A DNA stretch of 64,000 nucleotides. Origin: Hippophae tibetana (lineage: Eukaryota; Streptophyta; Magnoliopsida; Rosales; Elaeagnaceae). The notes beneath the pieces were generated by a model that saw nothing but the letters and a program-made list of their open reading frames with translations, was not told the DNA's origin and did no database searches. Within the stretch, counting starts at the first letter, position 1; each line of letters begins with the position of its first letter. Both the position numbers and the translations under genes were made by a program. The stretch covers positions 21,335,343 to 21,399,342 of the forward strand of contig CM072810.1 in assembly GCA_037013495.1 (NCBI GenBank), given 5' to 3'. This document shows positions 54,880 to 64,000 of this stretch, piece after piece.

Positions 54880-56400
54880 AGAAATTCGTATAAACTCCCA
54901 AGGTGTATCCACCAAGGTCATCACGGTCTTTTCATTTGGAAATTGGTCTCCTAGATAGTGCTTTACTCTATACCTATTAACCATGAACTAATATTTTTTT
55001 TTCAAATTCAAAGGTTCTATGGTTTGTTACCTTAGTGACAATGAATGGACCTAACCATCTACCCTTGAGTTTGCCCTGAAAAAAGTAAAGTCTTCAGTTG
55101 TTTAGTAACACTTTCTATCTCTATTCAATAAGATGGCAAACAATTTTGTCATCATGCCATCTTTTGTTCTCTTTTTTTACATCTTCACATTCTCATAATC
55201 ACTCCACCGTAGCTCATACAATTTATTTATTTGTAGCATTCTTTTTACCTATTTATTGAACACTTTTGCATGCTCACTTGATTGAGGATGGTAGGGAAAA
55301 TGTTTGAGTTCTACTTTTGTGGCTTCTCAATAAGTGGTTTAAAGTTAGAGCCTATCTCATGACACTTAACAATAGCATTAGATATACACATGGGAGTCAT
55401 AATCTCTAAATATTTCACATAGTCAATAGTATTAACTCGCATCATAGATTCCATAGTTTCATCGTTAAAATAAATTGAGTTATTTCCTAATGAATTTATT
55501 TCATTGTTCACATCATCATTTGTCAAAGTCTTAAATGTGGGTTGTTCAAAAAATTTAGTTAAATTATCATTATGATTGTATGTGCCTAAGTGGTTGTCAT
55601 GATGTTCAATAGCATGTGTATTCATTTAATTAACAAGCATGTATTCTAAAGCATCACTAAGGGATATTTTATGAAGTACTTCATTAGCTAGTTCATTAGT
55701 ATTAGGAAATTTAATTTCTTTAAAAACATTAAATGTTACCTATTCATCCTGCACTTCCATTATAAGCTGACCTTTTGTACATGAATGAATGCTCTTCCTG
55801 TTGTTAAGAATGGATGACCAAGCATGAACTCTTCCACTTTTACTAACATATATTCTACCACACCTTGTGGTGGCTTGATTGACCTATTTTCCATTTGCAA
55901 TATCACTGAAGTGGGTTTGGCTTCACCGACCCTCTATCTCTTGAAAATTGATAGTTGTATAAGGTTAATTCTTGCATCCAAGTCATATAATGCCTTGCCA
56001 AAATGTATATTCCCAATTGTGCAAGGGATAACAATCTACCAGGATCATTAAGATTTTGTGGTAGTTTTCTCTAAAGAATGGCACTACCACTTTAAGTTAA
56101 GGTTACTATCTCATGATCTCCTAGCCTTATTTTCTTAGATAGGATGTCCTTCATGAATTTGGCATATGAAGGAATTTGTTCAAGTACATCTACAAATGAT
56201 ATATTTATATATCACTTCTTCAAGACATCTAGGAATATTGAAAACTGATTGTTTAATTTTTTTCTTTTAGAGTCTTTGAGGGAAGGGAATATTGGGTTTA
56301 TAGAGGTTGCTCTTCTTTGGTTGAATCACTTCTTTTTTAGTAATCTCTTTGTACATATGTCCTCTATCCTTTTTAGGTTCCTTCTTTTCTTATGAGGTTT
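54880..56400 (-). pseudogene. C3 fused protease-integrase tail relic
   Basis: The protease region runs 56,170-55,700 in - sense: GMPS-like text near 56,160 and the decayed active site near 56,050. A 104-codon frame (55,625-55,311) covers the acidic linker and ends LIEKPQK. One base out of phase the text passes directly into FPYHPQSSEHAKVFNK and VKRMLQINKLYELRWSDYENVK (55,300-55,195), the integrase tail. KGRW-type and PFIVTKVTNH text (55,080-55,020) ends the domain. The same two joins occur in C1 and C2. Confidence 0.6.
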
Positions 56401-56684
56401 TACCACTCATTAAGGCTATTAGTTTACAATGCTCCTTATCTTTTCTTTTTGGATTAGCTTCTGTGTTGCTTGGAAGATTACCTTGAGGCCTTTGACTTAT
56501 AGTTTAGGCTAGTTCCCCTATTTGAATCTCCAAATTTTGGTTATAAGCCCTATGAGTACACTCTATATGATCCACTTTTGTATTAACTAAATGGATGAAG
56601 TCTTTCATCATTCCCATTAAAGCACTTATGTTGTCCTCAATAGATGGCCTTTTCTCTTGGACTTGTGGTTGTTGAAAACCTTAT

Positions 56685-56930
56685 GGTGGGAATGTGGTAA
56701 TGGGCTATGGGGATATAAAAAAGAAAAGAAAGGGATAAGGCTTTCTTTCTTTTGGCATAGTGGGCCCTCAATAGGAGGCCCATACGAGTGGCTATTAGCT
56801 CAATGGTAGAGTACACCCCTAATAATTGTGTCATTATGCTTGGATTGTAAGGGCTCTTAACCATATGGATAGTTCAATGTGCTAATCAGCGCCTGACCTT
56901 GAGATGTGGATCATCTAAGGCATATTATAT
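56685..56930 (+). pseudogene. trnI-GAU: Plastid DNA insert (16S-23S spacer with trnI-GAU exon 1 and intron start)
   Basis: The sequence follows the chloroplast rRNA spacer just before trnI-GAU (GGGATAAGGCTTTCTTTC, TTTTGGCATAGTGGGCC), then tRNA exon 1 (about 56,790-56,826; GGCTATTAGCTCAATGGTAG), then the intron start (GGGCTCTTAACCATATGGAT, GCGCCTGACCTTGAGATGTG). Differences from the usual plastid sequence are mostly C-to-T and G-to-A, for example GAGTACACCCC where GAGCGCGCCCC is usual, as expected after methylated cytosines decay in nuclear DNA. The anticodon G has changed too. It is inserted in the C3 gag relic. It cannot make a tRNA. Confidence 0.85.
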
Positions 56931-56934
56931 ATGT

Positions 56935-57090
56935 TATAAATATGTAATTCTATGTACATTTTATATGTTATATATATATATACATATGAAGATAATAACG
57001 TATATTGGTCTATAAAAAATTAACCTTTATCTTCATATAGTAAACTTATATGTATAATAACCATACTAGATAGTCTGGTTATTATGGTAG
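56935..57090. other. AT-rich foldback next to the plastid insert
   Basis: CATATGAAGATAA (56,982-56,994) is matched in reverse complement by TTATCTTCATAT (57,027-57,038), and TAACCA (57,058-57,063) by TGGTTA (57,076-57,081). (TA)n runs lie at 56,968-56,981. No gene is seen, and it is part of the material separating two halves of the C3 gag tail. Confidence 0.4.
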
Positions 57091-58195
57091 AAAGAAAAAT
57101 AGATTGTTGTTATTATCCCATGAGAAACTTGGGTGGTTTTTTCATCCTAGGTTGTATATGTTTAAGTATGATTTTCCTTGGTAGTTTTTATTGTTGACAC
57201 AGTTTACTGCTTCAGAAAATTTCCCATATGCCTCAGTAGAATGAGGTCCATTGCAATAAATACACACCACGAATGGGTTTTGTACCATATTTACCCCCAT
57301 TCTTCCACCATCTAACTTCTTAGTTAAACCTAATAGTATAGTATTTGTTTGAGCTTGCAATACTACAATGGTGTCATCAAGTAGTGCAAAATCTTCCTCT
57401 TTAGTTTTACTCATTAAAGCTCCTCTAACTATAGCATTAATTATGGTCCTTGGTTACCCCATTAATCCATTTTAGAATGTTTGCACTTACAACCAAGTAG
57501 GAAGACTATGGTGTGGGCATTTCTTAATAGCTCTTTGTAGCATTCCCAAAATTTATAAAGTGATTCTCCTTCAAATTGATGAAAAGAAGTGATGTCATTT
57601 CTAAGCATAGTTATGTTTGAAGGTGGGAAGATATTTGCTTAGAATTTCTGAGCCCATGTTTTGATTGACCCCATAGGTAGTGACCGCAACCATGCCTTAG
57701 CTTTGTCCCTCAATGAGAAAGAAAAAAAAGTGAAGGAGAATTGCATGATTTGGTACACCATTCATCTTGAAGGTGTCATATATTTTCAAGAATGAAGCCA
57801 AGTGAAGATTTCGATCATTATTGACTAATTATCCAAACTGATTTACTTGTACCATCTAAATGACTCCTAGCTTATGTTTGAAGTTGTTAGCATTGATGCC
57901 TGATCTATTGAAAGATTATTGGGCTCTATCTACTTGTGGGATTGCAAAATCCCTTAAAGGTTTAGGGACCATAATAGCTCATTGATCCCTTTGTTATACT
58001 ATACCCCTAATTGATCTTATGCTAACCATTCCCTACTTAATCAAAGTAAAGTTATCTCTATTCCTATATCAAAAGGAACAATATTTTCACCTATCGACTT
58101 GGGTATACAATAGAAACACAAAAAAAAATTAAAAGGTCCAAACTATTATAATAATAACTGCTATTGATATCCATTATAAGTAATTAACTCCTTAG

Positions 58196-58206
58196 AAAGG
58201 GCTCCA
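58196..58206 (-). other. C3 primer binding site
   Basis: On the - strand TGGAGCCCTTT begins six bases after the 5' LTR end (AAGTTTT spacing as in Athila-I). It matches TGGCGCC... sites at most positions but has diverged. Confidence 0.5.
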
Positions 58207-58212
58207 AAAACT

Positions 58213-59483
58213 TGATCAAAATGATGAAATCTATAAGTATATGGGTCGTGCAAGTAATATAATATACCTAAGTAAGGATATCCATCCCACAAGGAGTTTT
58301 GTACCTTATAACCAAGTACCAATAAAATTATTATGAATACTATTTGGACAATATAAAATTGTAAAAATTGTAAAACAAATGAAAACTAATTTTAAATCAC
58401 AGGACTAATTGCTATGAAGATATATGAGAGAATGATCTAGGAATTTTTAATCCCTCAATATCCTAATATGTGAATTATTAAAATTCCTCCCAATATAATC
58501 ATCAATCAATTATATGATTAATTGAATGTAACCTAGCATGAATTCCTCTCTTAAGTACACTACACATTATTTAGTAATTAACCTAATTACACTTTGATGT
58601 CAATTGGATTGCATACTATTCATTAAGTTCATCAATTATAGATCATGCACCTTAGAATCGTACATCTCTTCCAAGAAACTATGCATATGATTTAATCAAA
58701 CAAATAATTAAATAATTCTCTTAAATCTATTGAATTTCCTTTATAGTTCAATTGTGGGACAAATAATTAATAGTATAAAAATCAGAATAAATAATATAAT
58801 TGAATTTCAATAACAATTGGAGTAAATTATTAGATCATCACATGTATAAAATTGGGTTCATAGGACCCTCAGATTAACAAATTAGCTAGACATAATTATG
58901 CTTTTAAAGCTCAGATTTTTTATAAAGGAAGGAGAAGAATAAGAGATACACTTAATCTCTTGATTTGTACAATAAATCTTCTCTTAAATCCTTCATAAAG
59001 TTGGGTCTCCTTTAATCTCATCTTGAACTTTTTTCTCTTATTTTCTCTTATTGGTAGCTGCTAGGATTTTGATTCTTAATTATGTGTTGATTATGACCTA
59101 GAAATGGTGCTTTTTATAAGCTAAAATTGATGCTCAATAGATTAGGATTTGTATTACTTGAACCAAAGGCTGAGATTGAAAGTTGGAATTCAATTTAAGG
59201 TTGATGCATTAAAATTCTTACCACTCGATTTATTGATCCTACTCTTGATTGATTGAATGATAAACCCTTAATCGATCTACTTCATTGTTGATCGACAAAG
59301 TAATGAACCCTCGATTAATCTTGTAGTTGTCCTAATTTTTGGCCATTTTTGATCCATTTGATATCTCTTCACTCTCACTGTCATATGAAATCCAAACTAA
59401 GCTTATTCATGATATTTAAGTAAAAATAAGAAAAATAAGTGGTTCAGAAATGGCCAAATAACTATACTTTCATAGAGTTATCA
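58213..59483 (-). repeat. C3 5' LTR
   Basis: It is 1,271 bases, TGATCA...TTATCA on the + strand view, with the reverse-complement start TGATAACTCTATGAAAG matching other family C LTRs. The primer site lies on its left and the target duplication TTGGC on its right (59,484-59,488). Repeated ATTGATCGA-like blocks occur at 59,225-59,320. Confidence 0.8.
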
Positions 59484-59488
59484 TTGGC

Positions 59489-62400
59489 ATTTTTGTGTGC
59501 AAAATATGGTGATTGCATTTTACTTGATTTTTTTTCTATCTTTTGTAAGCTTGGTTACTAGTGGCTCAATGTCACTTAGGACAAAGTTTCATGTTTGTTT
59601 GTTACACACACTCACTTTCTTATCCTGCATATAGTTTGCTTTGTTGGGTTTTTATTGTCGTGGTGTCCCGTTGTGGACTTTACTTGTTGTTGTGATGTCC
59701 TATTAGGGACTTTGTTAGTGTTGGGTTGTCTCATTAGAGCTAGGAGTTTCCCCTTATTAAAATTCCATTCATTTTTATTTTCAACGTATGTGATTGCAAG
59801 CTGATTGACATTGTTACCATAGGATTGTTTTTGCCTTGTTGAGGTGCTAGTTTTTTTTTGTTGACCTTGGGTGGTGAGAGGTCGATGAGGGTGGCCAAAA
59901 AGGGTTTGAGAGGTTGGATTTTTTCTATAAATTCTCCTATCCTTTTTCTTGTTTTCTTGGCTCAAATATGGGGGAAGCTTTGCACATTTGACATAAGACT
60001 TCCCCAATCCATTCGTGGTCCATTTTCCTTTTGAGTGTTGTGATTGGAAAAAAGTCTAGCATCTATGTGACATAAGACATCAGAGAGGAGTCTCTCTTAT
60101 ATTTCTCAAACATTGGGTTGAGTGTAAAAAATATGAGAGTGAGTGAGGTTTTGATAAAAGTTCAAATGTATGGTTGGCTATTGGAGAGCCACATCATTTT
60201 GAAGTGTTGCTCTTAATGGAAAGTCATCGTGTGTCGGCTGGTAGTTGCAAGAATACAACATTTCCTATAGAAGATCAATATATAGGGTGGTCTGCCATGT
60301 GTCAGCTAGTAGTTGCAAGAATGAAATAATTCCTATAGATGAGGAACCTATGTGGTAGTGTATCGTGTGTTGATTGGATATTACAAGATTGCAATAGTTC
60401 CCATAGGTGTGAAGCCTATATCGTTGTGTGCCATATGTTAGCTTGGTTTTTTAGAGTCTCAATGTGTATACATATTAGGAGTTTGTGCCATTAGTAGTCG
60501 ATTACATCATGTGGGGATAGAGCTTGGATCTATTTAGATCAGGTGTGATGTTGACAACAAGCGAAGGTGGTATAGGCAGTTAGAGCAGGTGTCCTGACTA
60601 ATAGAGATATTTATATTTATATTTTCTAACAAGTTGTATACTATTTATTCTATTTAGTGGACTATTTTCTATCGAGTAATTTCAATAGGTAACTCTAGGA
60701 TGTAACCGCATAGGTAGGGGCTCTATATGGGTTTACCTCATTACATGTTATGTTTTGTATGATCATATGCTATGAGAGTATAATCATTATTTAGTGAATA
60801 TGTTCCCATATATGATGTCATGAAGTGATTTGAAATCCTTTATAGCATTTTTAGTATATTTTTTCTGATTCATATTATGTTTGATGTTTTTGATGTATAT
60901 GCATATTGCTAACCTGGTTAGGTGCCTATGAGACATACCGTCACTAGTGCGCTTACGATAGATTGTTCTTTCTTATATGCTGATTATTTTTGTGGTTTTT
61001 TAATTTAAGCATGTTTTTTAATGTAATTCTGCTATGCTATCTATTTAATTCATGTTGTGAGGCCTATTGAATTGGAATAGAGCTTGTGACAAGATTCCAT
61101 GGATTGACATTTTCACCCTTCATCTAGATCTTGAATACCTATTTGAGTTAGAAGTTCAATTGACCTAGGTGAAATTGTTCCAATATATGGAAATTCCAAT
61201 ATCCAAGTTGATAAAAAGTTCATCTTCTAGTTCACCAACTAGAACCTTAGGCTATGCATGAAGAACTATAGTTCTCTCTAGGAACACTCCAAACAAATCA
61301 AGAAACAATACGTTCTCACTAGTATGTTTAGGTTTAATTTTATTTTCATAATATTCCTCTTAATTAAGGGTAGAAAAAAATTCACTAATTCTCAATTGAA
61401 GGGACAACCACGTTATCTATCTTTGGGGTGCTTAAATAGTCTCTAATTTTGGCATAAATTTATTAGAAAACCAACTAATAATTCTACTATACATAGGGAG
61501 TTCTACACATAATCAAATTGTGTACTAGGTAGAATCCTATTCTCATTAATATTAGGAGTCTTACTCCTAATTATGTGCTAAAATTTAATCCAATTAATTT
61601 TTAATTAATACCTTAATCGCATCCAATTCAACAATTACTAAAATCTCATTGTGTATCCCATAAGAATTTAAATGTCTACAAATTATTTAAATTTTACATT
61701 TTAATATTTTAATTAATTCATATAGTTTATTTAGTCCAACTAAATATTGTGAAAATAATTACAAGGATTAAATAACCATATCAAAATTACCACCTTACTA
61801 TTACATATTTGTTTGACAAGTAACACCATTCATTTGTTATTAGAAAGTAGACTTAGAGACCAATGGAACTATGATTTCAAGTTTGAATAAAGACTTGATA
61901 TATTAATTAAACCATTAAATAATCATCAATCTTTATTAATCTCAAAGTTACTTTGCTATAAATCTATGACTAAACTCTGGAATATCATAGCTGTTATTTA
62001 CCCAATCTAATATATTTGAGTAATCCATTGATATAACCATTAGGTGCTACTCAATCCCCCACATCTAATTCCTAATACGATTGAGGTCATTTAGTCTATT
62101 TACTATATCTATTACATATTCTTTTTGAGTTCCCGTAATACGTATAAACAACTATCTACAATCACATTATAGAATGCGTGCAATTATCCAATCTTTGGAT
62201 TGCTAAATAAGGGAATTGATATCTAACATCTGTAAATTTATGAAGTAGATTTCACATCTTGTAAAATAACCTCATGGCCAACCATAAACATCAAGATACC
62301 AAGATACAAGGAATATTTTCCAATTAGTTTGAGCATTGTTGAGTAAGTCAAATACCAAGGGGTAATAGGAAGGAGCCTGCTAAATCACTCAGGGTTAAGA

Positions 62401-62517
62401 TTTTATGGCACATGGTCATCGAGTGACATATAGAAATATATATGGGTAAATAGAAATTAACAATGTTTCTAATATGTCTGGTCCAATCCTATACAATCAA
62501 CTATTATACAAAGTATT
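59489..62517. other. Anonymous AT-rich noncoding DNA
   Basis: No gene, RNA gene or recognisable element part is seen apart from the tandem repeat at 60,225-60,440. A 131-codon frame on the - strand (60,007-59,612) is rich in K, Q, N and T and shows no domain. I do not call it a gene. The part 61,100-62,500 has the AT-rich texture of a degraded LTR but no partner copy in the window. Confidence 0.5.
60225..60440. repeat. Imperfect tandem repeat, period about 69 bases
   Basis: CGTGTGTCGGCTGGTAGTTG (60,227), CATGTGTCAGCTAGTAGTTG (60,297), CGTGTGTTGATTGGATATTA (60,365) and a partial CATATGTTAGCTTGG (60,433) begin successive units. Each contains TTGCAAGA(A/T)T and TTCC(T/C)ATAG. Confidence 0.65.
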
Positions 62518-63099
62518 TGATGAGTTCTTGGAAAGCACTACAATTTCATGGTTTTATTAAACTTAAATGTAATAAATAGATTTTAATATGCATGATTTTA
62601 TCACTATTTAAGTAAATCTATATGTTTGAAATCATAAGTATTTTTTGTTGTGTTTTTGTTATTTTTAGCTTCAAAAATAGAAATTGATCAACACATAAGG
62701 AATAACACCTGAAGCAATCATTTGCACCTTAGATTCTTAAAGGAAAAATGCGTGTAAGCCTTATATGTAAAAAACCATTATGTAAGGGGTGCAAAATAAG
62801 AATTGAAATCAAGCATTACATCTCGAGGTGAAGCATATAGTGGGCCATGTAGGACTCTTCATTGCATGAATTTATTGGCACGATGTTTGTTCTATGTCGT
62901 GATATGGAAATGCTAGCCTCTGATATGACCTATTGGAGGTAACATAAGGAAAAGCAATACAAGTCTTGGGCCATGGTATGCCATGTCAACAGACGCTATT
63001 TCCTACGTGTATTTTTTAAATTAAAAAATGCATGTAGTTACAATTGAAATTTTTTTTAGGTACAATGTTTTTTTAGGTCAATTATTATTTTATTTGAGT
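62518..63099 (+). repeat. Athila-type LTR fragment
   Basis: TGATGAGTTCTTGGAAAGCACTA resembles the start of the Athila-I LTR (TGATGAGTGCTCAAAAAGCACTA), followed by TTTCATGGTTTTAT, TAAATATATTT-like and AATCACGGG-equivalent text that drifts. About 580 bases are visible before a CACTA-type miniature element interrupts. No polypurine tract is obvious on its left. Confidence 0.5.
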
Positions 63100-63382
63100 C
63101 ACTACTACAAAAATGAGCTTAAAAGTCAGTTAAAAACCAACTTTAAACAAATTTAAAGTTGGTACACTGAATGACTTTAAATTGGATGACTTAAAATGTA
63201 AAGTCAGTTCACTGCGTGAATCGACTTTACGTACAAAGTCGGTTCATTTGATGAACCGACTTTATGCGATGAACCGACTTTACATGTAAAGTCGGTTCAC
63301 GTGGTGAGCCGACTATACATTTTAAGGCATTCAATTTAAAGTCAGTTTTTAACCGACTTTAAAGCTCGTTTTTATAGTAGTG
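63100..63382. mobile_element. CACTA-type miniature element (non-autonomous, 283 bases)
   Basis: The ends are CACTACTACAAAAATGAGC and, in reverse complement, CACTACTATAAAAACGAGC. The inside has no coding sequence but is full of short inverted repeats: a 12-bp stem with a 5-base loop (63,235-63,263) and a 30-bp perfect palindrome (63,270-63,299, centred on ACATGT). Flanking triplets are AGT and ATT, an imperfect 3-bp target duplication. The ends and subterminal blocks match the CACTA-A terminus at 1985-2128, so CACTA-A or a relative may have supplied its transposase. Confidence 0.8.
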
Positions 63383-63394
63383 ATTATAGGTCAA

Positions 63395-64000
63395 TTATGA
63401 TCCCTCAAATGATCAAAAAGATGATATTGAATAGTTATAGAAGTAAATAATTGTTTTTGAAAGTGAAAAAGAGTATCTAACTTATGCTCTCATTGATAAA
63501 GAAGATGAAGTGAAACATATGAATGAGATAGTTGGAATTCTCAACAATTCAATGAATTTCCTGAAATATTTCCTTAAGGAAAAGGAAGAGTTCATTATAG
63601 CTTTAAAAATAAACTCTATGTGAGTGAAAAAGAACTACCTTAGTCTTCCTCTACTATCAACAAAATGATTTATGGTTCCCAAAAATTAAGTGAAATTATC
63701 AGTAATACAAAGTTATTTGGTGATAAACGCGACATCTGGTATAATGAAGGGGTTTATACTTCTATTTCTATTGCTCATAAGTTTGTCAAGTCTATGAATC
63801 AAGATTCTAAGTTGAAGTCAGTTGCTATGACCCCTAAAAGTAAGTCGATTGTCATGTTCCAACGTGGTTCCTCTATCATGGTGAACCATTCACCTAAGGT
63901 TTACATGTCTCATCACTTTGGTAATGGTCTATTATCTCTACCTATTTCCATCCCTACTTGTTACCACTATATTCAACTATGGCATGTTAGACCTCAATAT
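63395..64000 (+). pseudogene. Copia-3 gag C-terminal relic (runs off the window)
   Basis: A partly open + frame from about 63,660 reads MIYGSQKLSEIISNTKLFGD, KRDIWYNEGV, then a stretch ending YMSHHFGNG near 63,920. This fits the part of copia gag (Tork/Sirevirus type) before and at the zinc knuckle, with the first knuckle cysteine now Ser and the second Phe. Upstream (63,395-63,640) are K/E-rich codons with several stops, as in the coiled-coil region of such gags. The rest of the element is outside the window. Confidence 0.5.

Larger units (their letters stand above)
56401..58190 (-). pseudogene. C3 gag relic
   Basis: On the - strand: gag core (KDKAKAWLRSLPMGSIKTW, 57,700-57,640; MLRNDITSFHQFEGESLYKF, 57,610-57,550), then a 90-codon frame (57,414-57,142) with a decayed knuckle CIYCNGPHSTEAYGKF, in which one cysteine reads Tyr. 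The proline/Asn-rich tail is interrupted by foreign DNA (56,685-57,085), after which FQQPQVQEKRPSIEDN and MGMMKDFIHLVNTKVDHIE (56,680-56,560) follow. Only C3 keeps the gag core; C2 has lost it. Confidence 0.65.
52641..59483 (-). mobile_element. Non-autonomous Athila-related element, complete copy C3
   Basis: The two LTRs flank 4.6 kb of internal DNA. TTGGC stands at 52,636-52,640 and again at 59,484-59,488, a perfect 5-bp target duplication. On the - strand: 5' LTR (59,483-58,213), primer site, gag (58,190-56,400, carrying a plastid DNA insert), protease, shortened integrase tail, post-pol hairpin, noncoding DNA, 3' LTR (53,597-52,641). Reverse transcriptase, RNase H and the integrase core are missing. 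The clean target duplication shows that the deleted form moved as a unit, if the deletion came first. Confidence 0.8.

Noticed and set aside
56790-56826. A tRNA-like start with D-arm sequence
   Set aside because: It is only exon 1 of decayed plastid trnI-GAU with intron sequence after it, mutated anticodon and no second exon.
59612-60007. A 131-codon frame on the - strand, basic and Q/N-rich
   Set aside because: No domain, no start context and no neighbour evidence; the first residues hint at a gag linker but not enough to call.
60225-60440. Possible CRISPR-like array because of spaced repeats
   Set aside because: Units are directly adjacent, diverged, without distinct spacers, and the DNA is plant nuclear.

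Overview
The window looks like repeat-dense nuclear DNA of a flowering plant. It is AT-rich, and every coding stretch I recognise belongs to a plant transposable element or to captured foreign DNA. I found no cellular protein-coding gene and no functional RNA gene. The host species cannot be named from this sequence. The family names used here (CACTA-A/B, Athila-A, Athila-I, family C copies C1-C3, Copia-1/2/3, Chromo) are labels for this annotation only.

From position 1 to about 50,050 the sequence reads as one nested stack. The oldest layer is a Ty3/gypsy relic (Chromo): gag at 17,444, pol to 20,772, then the end of its integrase 28 kb away at 48,682-49,205. Its gag is interrupted by an Athila relic (Athila-A, 10,106-17,440). 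Athila-A's gag is interrupted by a CACTA transposon (CACTA-B, 2,129-10,105). CACTA-B is itself hit by a second CACTA (CACTA-A, 1-2,128) and by a reverse-oriented solo LTR (4,388-6,013, perfect 5-bp target duplication). Chromo's integrase is split by a Ty1/copia element (Copia-1, LTR 20,774-21,604). Copia-1 in turn holds LTRs and two reverse-strand copies (C1, C2) of a non-autonomous Athila-related family (family C). A block resembling a degraded plant pararetrovirus lies between C1 and C2.

Inside C2 sits the best preserved element, Athila-I (32,371-46,286, + strand). It has LTRs of about 2.1 kb, a perfect ATGGC target duplication, a primer binding site, a polypurine tract, two separate gag modules, and protease, reverse transcriptase, RNase H and integrase. 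Its shape is intact, but several stops and frameshifts, a 24-G run and a changed RNase H residue make it coding-dead.

From 50,050 to 64,000 there are a Copia gag relic (51,753-52,200), a complete reverse-strand family C copy (C3, 52,641-59,483, perfect TTGGC target duplication) carrying a decayed plastid DNA insert, about 3 kb of anonymous AT-rich DNA, an Athila-type LTR fragment, a CACTA-type miniature element (63,100-63,382) and the start of another copia gag relic running off the edge.

The most interesting signals are structural. A set of small hairpins lies downstream of pol in every Athila-type copy, and stem pairing is kept while the bases change. All three family C copies share the same two internal deletions, so the deleted form itself appears to have multiplied. 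Athila-I has a duplicated gag and tandem covarying hairpins in its leader.
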